The notes: generated by a model from the letters alone, not told the origin. DNA of 18,864 nt from WGMK01 sp044359155 (GCA_044359155.1 JBIKMR010000059.1:1-18864); one strand, 5' to 3'. Positions 7,821-15,626 are shown, counted from the first letter of the stretch. Translations and numbers: made by a program.

Positions 7821-9770
7821 ATGTCCACCGCTACCACCACGCCCCGCGCCATTATTGGCGTGCAGGGGATTACGCATTCCTACGGCCACCAGCCGGTGCT
7901 CGAAAACATCTCGATGACCATCCACGAGGGGGACCGCATCGGGCTGATTGGGCACAACGGCTGCGGCAAGTCCACGTTGATGAAGATATTCTCGGGCATA
8001 ATCACGCCGGACTACGGCTCGGTGTCCATACGCCAAGGCACGCGCATGGCCATGCTGGCGCAGCAGGCCAACGTTGATCCCGCCGCCACGGTGGGAGAAG
8101 TGCTGGATGGCGCGGCGCGTTCGCAGCGGGCCTGCATGGACAGCTACCACCAGGTGATGGAGCGGCTGGCCGTGTGCGACCAGGGGCACCCGGAGCACGA
8201 TGGCTTGCAGGCCGAGGCCGACCGCCTGCACCACCAGCTGGACTTGATGCAGGCATGGGACCTGGACCATGAGGTGAAGCGGGTCGAGGTGGCACTGTCG
8301 CTGCCCGCGCGCGACCGCACGGCGGGAACGCTTTCGGGGGGCGAACTGCGCCGCCTGGACCTTGCGGCCAACCTGCTCACCCACCCGGACATCCTGCTGC
8401 TTGACGAGCCCACCAACCACATCGACACGCGCAGCGTGGAGTGGATTGAACACTTCCTCGAAAGCTACGACGGCAGTTGCGTGCTGGTCACCCACGACCG
8501 CTACTTCCTCGACCGCGTGGTGAACCGCACCATCGAGCTGGAAGGCAACAAGGTGTACAGCTTTCCGGGGAACTACGTGAAGTTCCTCGAATACAAGATA
8601 GCGCTGGAAGAAGCGCAGGGCCGGGCGGAGTCCAACCGCGTCTCGCTCATCCGCCGCGAAATGGTGTGGTATCGCCGCGCCCCACAGGCGCGCGGCACCA
8701 AGCAGAAAGCCCGCATCGATCGCCTGAAAGAAGCGCAGGACAGCGGCTTGCTCACCAAGCTGCCCGAGTTCACCTTCGAGATTCTGCAAAGCCGTCCCCT
8801 CGGCAAGACCATTCTCGAGGCGCGCCGCATCCACTTCGAGCGCGGCGAGCGCGAACTGGTGAACGACTTCTCCTGCATCTTTGAAAAGGGAATGCGCGTG
8901 GGCGTGCTCGGGCCAAACGGCTCTGGCAAAACGACGTTGCTGCAACTGCTCATGGGCAAGCTGGAACCCCGCAAGGGAAAGGTGGTCATTGGCGACAACA
9001 CCGACTTCCTCTACCTTGACCAGAGCCACGAAGACATCGAGCCGACCTGCACCATCCTCGACTACGTGTCCAACGGCGCGAAGTTCATGGACGTGCTGGG
9101 TCGCCGGGTTTACGTGCCAGCCTACCTCGAACAGTTCCTCTTCGACAAGGACACGGTTTACATGCCCATCGGCAACCTGTCCGGCGGCGAACGCAACCGG
9201 CTCGACCTCGTGAAGAAGATGCTCAACGGCGGCAACCTGCTCGTGCTCGACGAACCCACCAACGACCTCGACCTGTACAGCCTGCGCGTGCTCGAAGAAG
9301 CCATCGAGTCCTTCCAGGGCGCGGCCCTCATCGTCAGCCACGACCGCTACTTCCTCAACCGCCTCTGCACCCACATGTGGTTCTTCGAGGACGATGGCCG
9401 CATCGTTCAGATTGCGGGCAACTACGAAGACTACCTGCTCTACCAGGACCGGCGCGCCGATGCAGGCTCCGGCCTGCGCGCCCAGCCTTCGCCCGAGCGC
9501 GTGGTGGCCAAGGAAGAGATCCCCACCACCAAGCGCAAGCTGACCTGGCAGGAGAACAAAGAACTCGGCAGCATGGAAGAAACCATCCTCGCCGCCGAGA
9601 ACCACGTGCTCGAACTCGAGGAAGCCGTCCACAGCCCCGACTACTACAACCAGCCCCACACCGCCGTGCAAAAGGGACTGGATGATCTGGTGAAGGCCAA
9701 GGCAGAAGTCGCGCGGCTCTACTCGCGCTGGCAAGAACTGGAAGCCTATCGCTCCGGCAAGTCCGCGTAG
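7821..9770 (+). CDS. uup: ABC-F ATPase, Uup-like
   Basis: A 649-residue soluble protein with two ATPase domains and no membrane segments. First domain: Walker A 'GHNGCGKS' (44-51), signature 'LSGGE' (171-175), Walker B 'ILLLDEPTNHID' (191-202), H-loop His225 in 'THDRYFL'. Second domain: 'GPNGSGKT' (364-371), 'LSGGE' (453-457), 'LLVLDEPTNDLD' (473-484), His507. All catalytic residues are intact. The 80-residue linker (about 243-325), charged and helical, is the ABC-F P-site tRNA-interaction element. A C-terminal coiled coil (about 570-643) and the length fit Uup (E. coli about 635 residues), which acts on ribosomes and is linked to tolerance of replication or transposon-excision stress. ATG 7821 has AGGAA 10 nt upstream. 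Convergent with the next gene, 13 nt apart. Confidence 0.92.
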   Translation: MSTATTTPRAIIGVQGITHSYGHQPVLENISMTIHEGDRIGLIGHNGCGKSTLMKIFSGIITPDYGSVSIRQGTRMAMLAQQANVDPAATVGEVLDGAARSQRACMDSYHQVMERLAVCDQGHPEHDGLQAEADRLHHQLDLMQAWDLDHEVKRVEVALSLPARDRTAGTLSGGELRRLDLAANLLTHPDILLLDEPTNHIDTRSVEWIEHFLESYDGSCVLVTHDRYFLDRVVNRTIELEGNKVYSFPGNYVKFLEYKIALEEAQGRAESNRVSLIRREMVWYRRAPQARGTKQKARIDRLKEAQDSGLLTKLPEFTFEILQSRPLGKTILEARRIHFERGERELVNDFSCIFEKGMRVGVLGPNGSGKTTLLQLLMGKLEPRKGKVVIGDNTDFLYLDQSHEDIEPTCTILDYVSNGAKFMDVLGRRVYVPAYLEQFLFDKDTVYMPIGNLSGGERNRLDLVKKMLNGGNLLVLDEPTNDLDLYSLRVLEEAIESFQGAALIVSHDRYFLNRLCTHMWFFEDDGRIVQIAGNYEDYLLYQDRRADAGSGLRAQPSPERVVAKEEIPTTKRKLTWQENKELGSMEETILAAENHVLELEEAVHSPDYYNQPHTAVQKGLDDLVKAKAEVARLYSRWQELEAYRSGKSA

Positions 9771-9783
9771 CGCAGGGCTACCG

Positions 9784-10728
9784 CTATCGAGACAGCCTGA
9801 ACCTCGCAATGAACGGCGAGCCGTCGCTCAACGAACTGCCATCTTCGCGCCGAAACGTGGTGCTGTCCGCTTCAAGGCTTAGGGCCGTCATGGTTACCCC
9901 CTTGGGAGCGCGGAACAGGTAACGCTCGATATCGTCCTTGGTCGGACCGAAGAGCTCGTCCGAAGCATCGCGCAGGCCCAGCCCCTCATACATCACCATG
10001 AAGGCCGCCGTGCGCCCGTGCAGGTCGGCCTCGCTATCAAAGTGGCCGGGGCTGTATTCCTTGGGCGACTTCTCCTTGCGCAGCGGCATCATGTTGAAAT
10101 CTCCACACAGCAGCACCGCGTGCTCCGGCGGAGAATTGCGGGTTACAAATTCTACCACCTGTTTCGCCTGCGCCATGCGCGACACCTGCGCCTCCGGCAA
10201 GCCGCCTGCCTCCATGTGGGTCAGGTAAAAGTCCAGCGGATACCCACCCGCATCCAGCCGCGCCAGCATGATTCCCTTCGATGCCACGCGGTTCTGCAAT
10301 TCACCAAGGTTGTGCGGGTAATGATCGAACAACACTTCGCCCATGGGAAGCCGGGTCAGGGTCGCGAGCCCCGAGTTGGTAATCTTCCACGGGCGCACCA
10401 GGCTGCCAAAGTGGACCTTGTTGGGGTAGTTCGCACCGGCCCACAACAGTTCGTGCTCCTTGAAGCATTCCTCAATCCCGACAATGTCAAAGCCATTTAG
10501 CAGCGGGGAGATCTTGGGCAGCTTCTCTTTCACGTCGTCAAAATAGGGGCGCGCCTGTACGTTGTACATAAACACGCGAAACTCGAACGGTGCCGAAGGC
10601 GCAGAGGTTTCACCCATCGGCAGCCCGCGCACCACTACGTTACCCCCGCTGCGAAGGTACACCATGCCCGCAAGCAGCACTCCGAGCACGCCCACAACAA
10701 CGAGTATCCTGCGCAGCATCTTGTTCAA
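9784..10728 (-). CDS. membrane-anchored EEP-fold protein (phosphatase/nuclease-like), catalytic His replaced
   Basis: A 314-residue member of the endonuclease/exonuclease/phosphatase superfamily, which includes DNase I, AP endonucleases, sphingomyelinases and inositol phosphatases. One N-terminal helix (residues 8-24, 'ILVVVGVLGVLLAG') anchors or exports it, so the domain should face outside the cytoplasm. Metal and catalytic motifs are present: 'YNVQA' (Asn56), 'VGIEE' (Glu86/87), 'LTHMEAG' (His171) and 'CGDFNMMP' (Asp210, Asn212). The final family motif 'SDH' reads 'SDG' here (301-303, codon GGC), so the usual general-base histidine is missing. TTG 10728 is preferred as start because GGAGG lies 5 nt upstream; ATG 10719 would be 14 nt from it. 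It follows the DUF4838 gene by 30 nt and is probably cotranscribed. Confidence 0.85.
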   Translation of the reverse strand: MNKMLRRILVVVGVLGVLLAGMVYLRSGGNVVVRGLPMGETSAPSAPFEFRVFMYNVQARPYFDDVKEKLPKISPLLNGFDIVGIEECFKEHELLWAGANYPNKVHFGSLVRPWKITNSGLATLTRLPMGEVLFDHYPHNLGELQNRVASKGIMLARLDAGGYPLDFYLTHMEAGGLPEAQVSRMAQAKQVVEFVTRNSPPEHAVLLCGDFNMMPLRKEKSPKEYSPGHFDSEADLHGRTAAFMVMYEGLGLRDASDELFGPTKDDIERYLFRAPKGVTMTALSLEADSTTFRREDGSSLSDGSPFIARFRLSR

Positions 10729-10758
10729 TCGATCCTCCCCCAAGAAAGTATCCGCTGG

Positions 10759-12555
10759 TTACTTCGGCTCCTGCCCTTCCACAAAGGGCTGGTCACGCGG
10801 CGGCGTTACACCGCCGCAATCTACCGTCAATGCCTTGAGCAGGTCGAAGCGCGGATCCGCCACGGCAATCCCGCGTGTAGTCCACCGCTCGACAACCTGC
10901 TCCAAGCTGCGGCTCTGCGGGCGCTTCCACACCTTGCTGCCGTCCGCCGCCGTTTCCAGCGCGGGCGGGCAGAGCAGCTGAGCGTATTCCAGCGTGTTCA
11001 CCAGCGCGCTCACCCGCGTTTTGAACTTGTTGTCCATCTCGGTTTTCAGCGCGGCAGCAATACCCTGCTCCGCCTCCCTCACCTTAGCGGGCGTCAGCCA
11101 ATCGGGCGGCCCGTCTGTGTGCAGCGGCTTACCGCTTTCCGCCAGCGCCGCCGCATACGCCGTAAACACTTTCGCCACTTCGCCTGAGGCAGGACCATAA
11201 TGGTGCTTGATGAATTCCGCCACCAAGTCCTCCACCACCCGGTCCGGGTTCCACAGCAGCACCGCCATCAGGTAGCCCCGCAGCCGGTCCGCCTCGGCCA
11301 CCTTCGCCTCTGGAAAATCCCAGCACTCGGCATATACCCCTGCCACTTCGTATTGCGTCAAGGCGTAGAGGTTTTCCCGCACCACGTTCAGGTTGGGAAA
11401 CGGTGCCACTGTGCTGCGCGTGCTCGCTATCGCGTCGCTGACAAACAGCGTCGCCCCCGTTGCGCGCCATGCAGCCAGCGCATCCAGAAAGCGCTGGTTC
11501 TCCGGGCAGTGCGCCTCAAGCAGCGGACGGGAAAAATCGCAGGCTGCATTCGTCAGGTGTATCACGATACGCGCATCGAGTTTGCGGTCGGCAGGGGGTA
11601 GGGGACACGTCGGCGGCAATGCCACCCGCACCATGTCACTCTCGCCCAAACCAGCCAGCACTTCCTCGGCCAACCCCAGCGCCACCACAACACCTTCGTC
11701 TCCATGTACCGCAGCATCAAGCGACGGGTCCATACCCGGAATCCGGTTCAAGGTCCAGCAAGTCACCGGCTCACCCGCGTCATCGCGCCACACAACCGTA
11801 CGCACGCCGCGCGGCAATGTCTCCGCCTTGGCCTTGCGGTTTGCAATGATCCATTCAGCGGCTTTGCCCGCGCTGATGATTCCCTGCCCGTCTCCTTGTG
11901 GGGCGGGTTCTCCGGCATAGCGCCGGAAGCTGGGCTGAAACACTGGTGGCATCCGCAGCCAATCCCGCCATTCCGCCCCGCCCTTCTCCTTGCCCCACAA
12001 ACCAAAGTAGCCCACCTCGCGAAAGCGAAACGCGGGTACATACCGCAGGTCCACCTCGGGCGCACCGGCCTTGTCCAGGAATATCTTGTTGCGCTCGCCC
12101 GGCGTGAACTGCCGCATGTTTAGGAAGCGGTCGAAATACTCAAACACCCCCTTGCGGGTGGCATCGTCGTTTCTGCCGCTGATCACCAGGTGCATCCCCA
12201 CCCGATACTGCCGGTCGCGCCGGTTGGGGGAATACGACCGGATGATGAAGCCCTCGTCCCCCAGCCCATCCAACTCTTCCTGCTTCACCAAAGATTCCGG
12301 CAAGATATCCGGCCCCAGCCACACCAGCGCCTCGCCCTCCATCGTCGTGCCAATCTCAATCTCTGTGCCGGTGCATAGCATCCACAGCTGCTTGAAGTCT
12401 TCCGCCGCCTGCGACAGCGTGGGGGAGGGCGTCTCGGGCACTACTATCTTCAGTTTGAAATAGTCACCCTTAATCCACGGATCACCCCAAGCGGGCAAGG
12501 AACCCGCCAAACCCATGCAAAGGCACATCTGCAATAAGCCACGCCGAGATATCAT
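10759..12555 (-). CDS. exported DUF4838-domain protein
   Basis: A 598-residue protein. The N-terminus 'MISRRGLLQM' followed by a hydrophobic run to about residue 23 ('SLPAWG') looks like a Tat signal peptide; a Sec signal is also possible. 'GVFEYFDRFLNMRQFTPGE' (136-154) is the pattern seen near the N-terminal alpha-glucuronidase-like domain of such proteins. The DUF4838 core runs about 325-470: 'IVIHLTNAACDFSRPL' (330-345), 'NLNVVRENLYALTQYEVAGV' (388-407), 'YLMAVLLWNPDRVVEDLVAE' (428-447) and 'HHYGPA'. DUF4838 proteins resemble carbohydrate-active enzymes, but their activity is not established. ATG 12555 has AAGGG about 6 nt upstream. It heads a two-gene unit with the EEP-fold gene, divergent from the ArsR operon. 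Confidence 0.85.
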   Translation of the reverse strand: MISRRGLLQMCLCMGLAGSLPAWGDPWIKGDYFKLKIVVPETPSPTLSQAAEDFKQLWMLCTGTEIEIGTTMEGEALVWLGPDILPESLVKQEELDGLGDEGFIIRSYSPNRRDRQYRVGMHLVISGRNDDATRKGVFEYFDRFLNMRQFTPGERNKIFLDKAGAPEVDLRYVPAFRFREVGYFGLWGKEKGGAEWRDWLRMPPVFQPSFRRYAGEPAPQGDGQGIISAGKAAEWIIANRKAKAETLPRGVRTVVWRDDAGEPVTCWTLNRIPGMDPSLDAAVHGDEGVVVALGLAEEVLAGLGESDMVRVALPPTCPLPPADRKLDARIVIHLTNAACDFSRPLLEAHCPENQRFLDALAAWRATGATLFVSDAIASTRSTVAPFPNLNVVRENLYALTQYEVAGVYAECWDFPEAKVAEADRLRGYLMAVLLWNPDRVVEDLVAEFIKHHYGPASGEVAKVFTAYAAALAESGKPLHTDGPPDWLTPAKVREAEQGIAAALKTEMDNKFKTRVSALVNTLEYAQLLCPPALETAADGSKVWKRPQSRSLEQVVERWTTRGIAVADPRFDLLKALTVDCGGVTPPRDQPFVEGQEPK

Positions 12556-12667
12556 GATGACCCTTAATTACGTCGCAAAGCCGCGTAACCCAAACTACAA
12601 GTCGCCACGCTACGCAACGCCCCCGGCCCAAATCAAGATTGCAAAGCCTATGTCGCACTCGATTGTC

Positions 12668-12695
12668 TTGACAAGCGTTGGAGGGATATTGTAAT
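12668..12695 (+). promoter_or_regulatory. sigma70-type promoter of the ArsR-AHSA1 operon
   Basis: TTGACA (12668-12673, perfect -35), 16 nt, then TGTAAT (12690-12695, five of six). Start point near 12702, giving a leader of about 28 nt before ATG 12731. It overlaps the candidate operator immediately downstream. Confidence 0.65.
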
Positions 12696-12715
12696 TTACC
12701 AAAAGGTTAATTAAC
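12693..12715. promoter_or_regulatory. candidate ArsR-family operator
   Basis: An imperfect dyad, aatttacc-aaaa-ggttaatt (12693-12712), matches at 7 of 8 positions. It is overlapped by a perfect 10-bp palindrome, gttaattaac (12706-12715). Both lie across the -10 and start point of the operon whose first gene is an ArsR-type repressor, the usual arrangement for autorepression. AT-rich sequence like this stands out from the GC-rich surroundings. Binding is inferred, not shown. Confidence 0.55.
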
Positions 12716-12730
12716 TGATTGGTTTTATTT

Positions 12731-13069
12731 ATGTCCGCAGAACAACTCGATGCTACCTTCTTTGCCTTGGCCGACCCCACGCGACGTGCCATTCTTGCGC
12801 GCTTGGCCACGGGGGAGAAGTCCGTCAAGGACTTGGCGGAGCCCTTCGCCATCAGCGCCCCCGCCGTTACCAAGCACCTGAAAGTGCTCGAACGCGCTGG
12901 CCTGATTTCGCAAGGACGGCAGGCCCAATGGCGGCCCTGCAAGCTGGAGCCCAAGCCGCTGCGGGATGTGTCGAATTGGCTGGAAGAATATCGCCAGCTT
13001 TGGGACGACCGTCTGGACAGATTGGAAGAATACCTGCGAGAGTTGCAGGTTAAGGAACAAAATCCATGA
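12731..13069 (+). CDS. ArsR-family winged-helix repressor (AHSA1-associated type)
   Basis: A 112-residue winged-helix protein. 'LADPTRRAILARLATGE' (13-29) opens the domain, 'SVKDLAEPFAISAPAVTKHL' (31-50) forms the helix-turn-helix, and 'KVLERAGLISQGRQAQWRPC' (51-70) gives helix and wing. The C-terminal helix ends 'DRLDRLEEYL'. It lacks the ELCVCDL metal site of ArsR/SmtB sensors and has only one cysteine (Cys70), so it is probably not a metal sensor. This subtype typically sits upstream of AHSA1-type genes. ATG 12731 was chosen over an in-frame TTG 12 nt earlier because 'MSAEQLDATF' is the usual family start; no strong Shine-Dalgarno precedes it. Its TGA overlaps the ATG of the next gene (ATGA), implying translational coupling. 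It probably represses its own operon through the dyad at 12693-12715. Confidence 0.92.
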   Translation: MSAEQLDATFFALADPTRRAILARLATGEKSVKDLAEPFAISAPAVTKHLKVLERAGLISQGRQAQWRPCKLEPKPLRDVSNWLEEYRQLWDDRLDRLEEYLRELQVKEQNP

Positions 13070-13527
13070 GTGTTGAAAGCAGTACTACCGACCGGGAGAT
13101 TGTGATTACGCGTTTGCTGGAATTTCCACGCGCGCTGGTATACCGGGCATGGACGGACCCGCAGCACATGGTGCATTGGTGGGGGCCAAACGGCTTTACG
13201 ACCACCCTCATCGAATCAGACGTGCGGCCCGGCGGGCTGAAGCGTTACATCATGCACGGCCCAGACGGCACGGACTACAACAACCGCGTGCAGTTCGAGG
13301 AAGTCACCCCGCCGGAACGGCTGGTGTATATGCATGGTTCGGACGAGCAACCAAACCAATTCCATGCGACCGTGACTTTCACGGAGTTAGGCGAGCTGAC
13401 CGAACTGAAACTCCGTTTGCTCTTCGACACCGTAGAGGAGTGCGAGTCCAAGAAGAAGTGTGGCGCAATCGAAGGCGGCAACCAGACACTCGCCCGCTTG
13501 GCGGAATATCTGAAGACAATGAACTAA
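13066..13527 (+). CDS. AHSA1-type SRPBCC protein (first copy)
   Basis: A 153-residue START/SRPBCC-fold protein of the AHSA1 (Aha1 C-terminal-like) family. Signature parts are 'ITRLLEFPRALVYRAWTDP' (14-32), 'HWWGPNGFTT' (37-46), 'RPGGLKRYIMHGPDG' (54-68) and 'EEVTPPERLVY' (78-88). These single-domain bacterial members have a hydrophobic ligand cavity; despite the name, no Hsp90 role is known for them. Tail: 'GGNQTLARLAEYL'. The ATG overlaps the ArsR stop, and AAGGAA lies about 9 nt before it. It is the first of four SRPBCC proteins in this operon. Ligand and reaction are unknown. Confidence 0.92.
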   Translation: MSVESSTTDREIVITRLLEFPRALVYRAWTDPQHMVHWWGPNGFTTTLIESDVRPGGLKRYIMHGPDGTDYNNRVQFEEVTPPERLVYMHGSDEQPNQFHATVTFTELGELTELKLRLLFDTVEECESKKKCGAIEGGNQTLARLAEYLKTMN

Positions 13528-13574
13528 GCCACGGCATGGGCCCGGCAATATTGACCAACAGGAAGGGAACGACG

Positions 13575-13970
13575 ATGTCAGAAGAAACACCAACACAATC
13601 GGTGGGCAAGGCTGCGTATTGGGGAGGCTGGGCGATGAGCGTGCTGCCATCGCTGCTGTTGTTCTTCAGCGCGGGCATGAAGCTGTCGCAGTCTGCGCAA
13701 GTGGTCGAGGGCTTCGCCAAATTTGGCTATGCGGCAAACCTCGCATTCAATATCGGCATTATCGAATTGGTCTGCACGATCCTCTACCTCATCCCGCGAA
13801 CTTCGGTGCTCGGATGTATCCTGCTCACTGGTTACCTTGGCGGCGCTACCGCCACCCATGTGCGCGTGGGCGACCCCTTCTACGGGCCGGTCATCATTGG
13901 CGTGTTGCTGTGGGGCGGACTCTTCCTGCGCGACCCCAAGATTCGCGCACTCATTCCCATCAAGCGATAG
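13575..13970 (+). CDS. DoxX-like small integral membrane protein
   Basis: A 131-residue protein with four predicted membrane helices (about 16-34, 54-73, 77-95 and 102-119). The conserved 'GGATATHVRVGDPF' (89-102), after the third helix, is typical of the DoxX-like (DoxX_2) family. DoxX relatives are linked in other bacteria to quinone or thiosulfate chemistry, but for this subfamily the role is not established. ATG 13575 has AGGAAGGG about 7 nt upstream, one of the best Shine-Dalgarno sites in the window. It is 47 nt after the first AHSA1 gene. Such proteins commonly accompany ArsR-AHSA1 pairs. Confidence 0.88.
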   Translation: MSEETPTQSVGKAAYWGGWAMSVLPSLLLFFSAGMKLSQSAQVVEGFAKFGYAANLAFNIGIIELVCTILYLIPRTSVLGCILLTGYLGGATATHVRVGDPFYGPVIIGVLLWGGLFLRDPKIRALIPIKR

Positions 13971-13999
13971 CCCTGAAATTCAGTGAAGGAGTACCTGAC

Positions 14000-14545
14000 A
14001 TGAAAATGATTCTGCTTATCATTCTGGCCGTTGTGATTTTGGCCGTTGTTGGTATTGTGGCCACGGCCTATTCTCGCCCCACCGAAATGAAGGTCGAGCG
14101 CTCGATGACAACCACCGCCAGCGCAGAAGAGCTGTACGCCATCGTAAGCGACATGAGCCGCTGGCAGGAATGGTCCCCCTGGCAGAAGCTGGACCCGAAC
14201 ATGAAGCTGGAAACCGGCGGTGCGCCGGGTGAAGTGGGCGCGTTTTACAGTTGGGATGGCAACGGCAACGTGGGTGCGGGCAAGACCAGCATCGTCAGCG
14301 TGAAGCCCAACAGCGAAGTGGAATTGAAGCTCGACATGTATCGCCCCTTCGCCACCGTGAATCGCGTGTTCTGGCGTATCGAGGAAGCAGGCGGGCAACG
14401 CAAATTCACCTGGGCCATGGAAGGGAAGAACGACGCACTGATGCCCCGCATCGTGGGGCTGTTCATGGACATGGACAAGATGGTGGGCGACGCCTTCGAT
14501 GAGGGCCTCGCCTCCCTCAAGAAGATCGCCGAAACCCCCAAGTAG
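14000..14545 (+). CDS. membrane-anchored SRPBCC (polyketide cyclase-like) protein
   Basis: A 181-residue protein: one N-terminal membrane helix (3-23, 'MILLIILAVVILAVVGIVAT'), then an SRPBCC domain of the polyketide_cyc2 type. Visible are 'SAEELYAIVSDMSRWQEWSP' (41-60), 'GAPGEVGAFYSWDGNGNVGA' (74-93), 'DMYRPFATVNRVFW' (112-125), and the closing helix 'MVGDAFDEGLASLKKIAE'. The 'WQEWSPW' box is the family hallmark. The helix should hold the ligand-binding domain on the outer face of the membrane, possibly next to the DoxX-like protein encoded 29 nt upstream. ATG 14000 has GAAGGAG about 7 nt before it. Substrate unknown. Confidence 0.88.
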   Translation: MKMILLIILAVVILAVVGIVATAYSRPTEMKVERSMTTTASAEELYAIVSDMSRWQEWSPWQKLDPNMKLETGGAPGEVGAFYSWDGNGNVGAGKTSIVSVKPNSEVELKLDMYRPFATVNRVFWRIEEAGGQRKFTWAMEGKNDALMPRIVGLFMDMDKMVGDAFDEGLASLKKIAETPK

Positions 14546-14563
14546 CCACAGGAGCGCCCTCTC

Positions 14564-15061
14564 ATGGAAACACTCACCAAGCCCGCGCTCGATGAAGCGA
14601 GCGTGCTAATCACCCGCATCATCGGCGCCCCGCGCGCGGCGGTGTTCAAGGCATGGACCGAACAGGAATCGCTGCTGCACTGGTATGCCCCCACGGGATG
14701 CCGCATCAGCTTTGCGAAGCTTGACGCCTGCCCCGGCGGGGAGTTCCATTCCTGCATCCTCACGCCCGACGGGCACGAGTGCTGGTGCCGGGGCGTATAC
14801 CGTGAAGTCGTTGCGCCGGAACTCATCGTCCACACCATGGCCATAGCCGACGCAGAAGGCCGCCAGCTCAACGCGGTCGAGGCGGGCATGGACCCCGAGT
14901 GGCCCAACGAGACCGTGCTAACCGTGCGCTTTGAAGAGCACGAGGGCAAGACCAAGGTGACCCTGCACCAGACGGTTTCTGAATCCCTTGCCAAGCGCAC
15001 GGGCGCGCACCCGAGCTGGCTGCAAATGCTGGACCGCTTGGCAGAACTGCTGGAGCAATAG
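14564..15061 (+). CDS. AHSA1-type SRPBCC protein, cysteine-rich subtype (second copy)
   Basis: A 165-residue AHSA1-family protein. 'ITRIIGAPRAAVFKAWTEQE' (17-36) is the family opening, but the usual 'WWGP' is replaced by 'HWYAPTGC' (39-46). It has five cysteines (46, 56, 64, 73 and 75) within 'YAPTGCRISF', 'LDACPGGEFHSC' and 'DGHECWCRGVY'. I recall this pattern as a recurring subtype, so the cysteines are likely conserved rather than accidental. They could bind a metal or react with a ligand, which is an inference. ATG 14564 has AGGAG about 10 nt upstream, and the gene is 18 nt behind the membrane-anchored SRPBCC gene. It ends with tandem in-line TAG TAG. Confidence 0.9.
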   Translation: METLTKPALDEASVLITRIIGAPRAAVFKAWTEQESLLHWYAPTGCRISFAKLDACPGGEFHSCILTPDGHECWCRGVYREVVAPELIVHTMAIADAEGRQLNAVEAGMDPEWPNETVLTVRFEEHEGKTKVTLHQTVSESLAKRTGAHPSWLQMLDRLAELLEQ

Positions 15062-15074
15062 TAGGAAACGCCGT

Positions 15075-15605
15075 ATCTCCACCACAGGTAAAACAGAAGT
15101 CCTGATTGCTGGCAATGAACTCACGTTCATCCGCACCTTCGATGCGCCGCGCACACTGGTATACAAAGTGTGGACTGACCCCGTGCACATGGCGCAGTGG
15201 TGGGGGCCGAAGGATTTCTCCAACCCGGTATACGAAATCGATCTGCGACCGGGTGGGGAATATCGCTATGTTATGCGTGCTCCCGATGGCGCCGAGTACC
15301 CCGGCAACGGCGTGTTTGTCGAAATCATTGCGAACGAAAAGCTGGTAATGACCGACGACTGTTCGGGATTGCCAGAGGAATGGCACGACCTGGTGAACCC
15401 TGAACGGGACAAGTCCGCAGGCACGCCTGCACTGGAAGCTATCGTAACGGTGACATTTGAGGAACAGGACGGCAAGACGAAGCTGACCATACACTACCTG
15501 TACGAATCCGCAGCGACCGTGCAGGGCATGTTGAGAACAGGGATGGAACAGGGCTGGAGCCAAAGCCTCGACCGTCTGGAAGCGGTACTTTCGAATCTTC
15601 GTTGA
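15075..15605 (+). CDS. AHSA1-type SRPBCC protein (third copy), apparent ATC start
   Basis: The frame encodes a full AHSA1 domain: 'LTFIRTFDAPRTLVYKVWTD' (16-35), 'QWWGPKDF' (41-48), 'LRPGGEYRYVMRAPDG' (57-72), 'VTFEEQDGKTKLTIHYLYES' (126-145) and the closing helix 'GWSQSLDRLEAVLSNLR'. No ATG, GTG or TTG exists between the previous stop and the domain. An ATC at 15075 lies 8 nt after AGGA (15063-15066) and would read M-STTGKTEVLIAGNEL, the sort of N-terminus these proteins have. Either ATC is used inefficiently, an ATG has mutated, or the base is an error; CTG 15102 is another option. It is 13 nt behind the previous AHSA1 gene, with a terminator hairpin 16 nt downstream. The product is 176 residues if ATC is used. 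Confidence 0.8.
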   Translation: MSTTGKTEVLIAGNELTFIRTFDAPRTLVYKVWTDPVHMAQWWGPKDFSNPVYEIDLRPGGEYRYVMRAPDGAEYPGNGVFVEIIANEKLVMTDDCSGLPEEWHDLVNPERDKSAGTPALEAIVTVTFEEQDGKTKLTIHYLYESAATVQGMLRTGMEQGWSQSLDRLEAVLSNLR

Positions 15606-15626
15606 CAGGCAAAGTTGTAGTATCCT
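15602..15626 (+). promoter_or_regulatory. putative promoter of the Gfo/Idh gene
   Basis: TTGTAGTATCCT (15615-15626) matches the ABC-F upstream motif at 11 of 12 positions; TATCCT would be the -10. A TTGACA at 15602-15607 overlaps the preceding stop codon, but its 13-nt spacing is too short for a standard -35. The start point would be near 15633, inside the left arm or loop of the terminator hairpin. Confidence 0.4.

Noticed and set aside
9771..9783. Terminator between the ABC-F and EEP-fold genes
   Set aside because: Only a 5-bp gtagc/gctac stem without a T tract is present; too weak to call.
7755..9809. Open frame of about 684 codons on the minus strand opposite the ABC-F gene
   Set aside because: It is antisense to a gene with every ABC-F motif intact, is compositionally odd (Val/His/Ala-rich) and has no recognisable domain. 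GC-rich codon bias produces such shadows.
14988..15074. ATG 14988 as start of the third AHSA1 gene
   Set aside because: It lies deep inside the preceding AHSA1 gene in another frame, and the added residues are Arg/Trp/Cys-rich nonsense without a Shine-Dalgarno.
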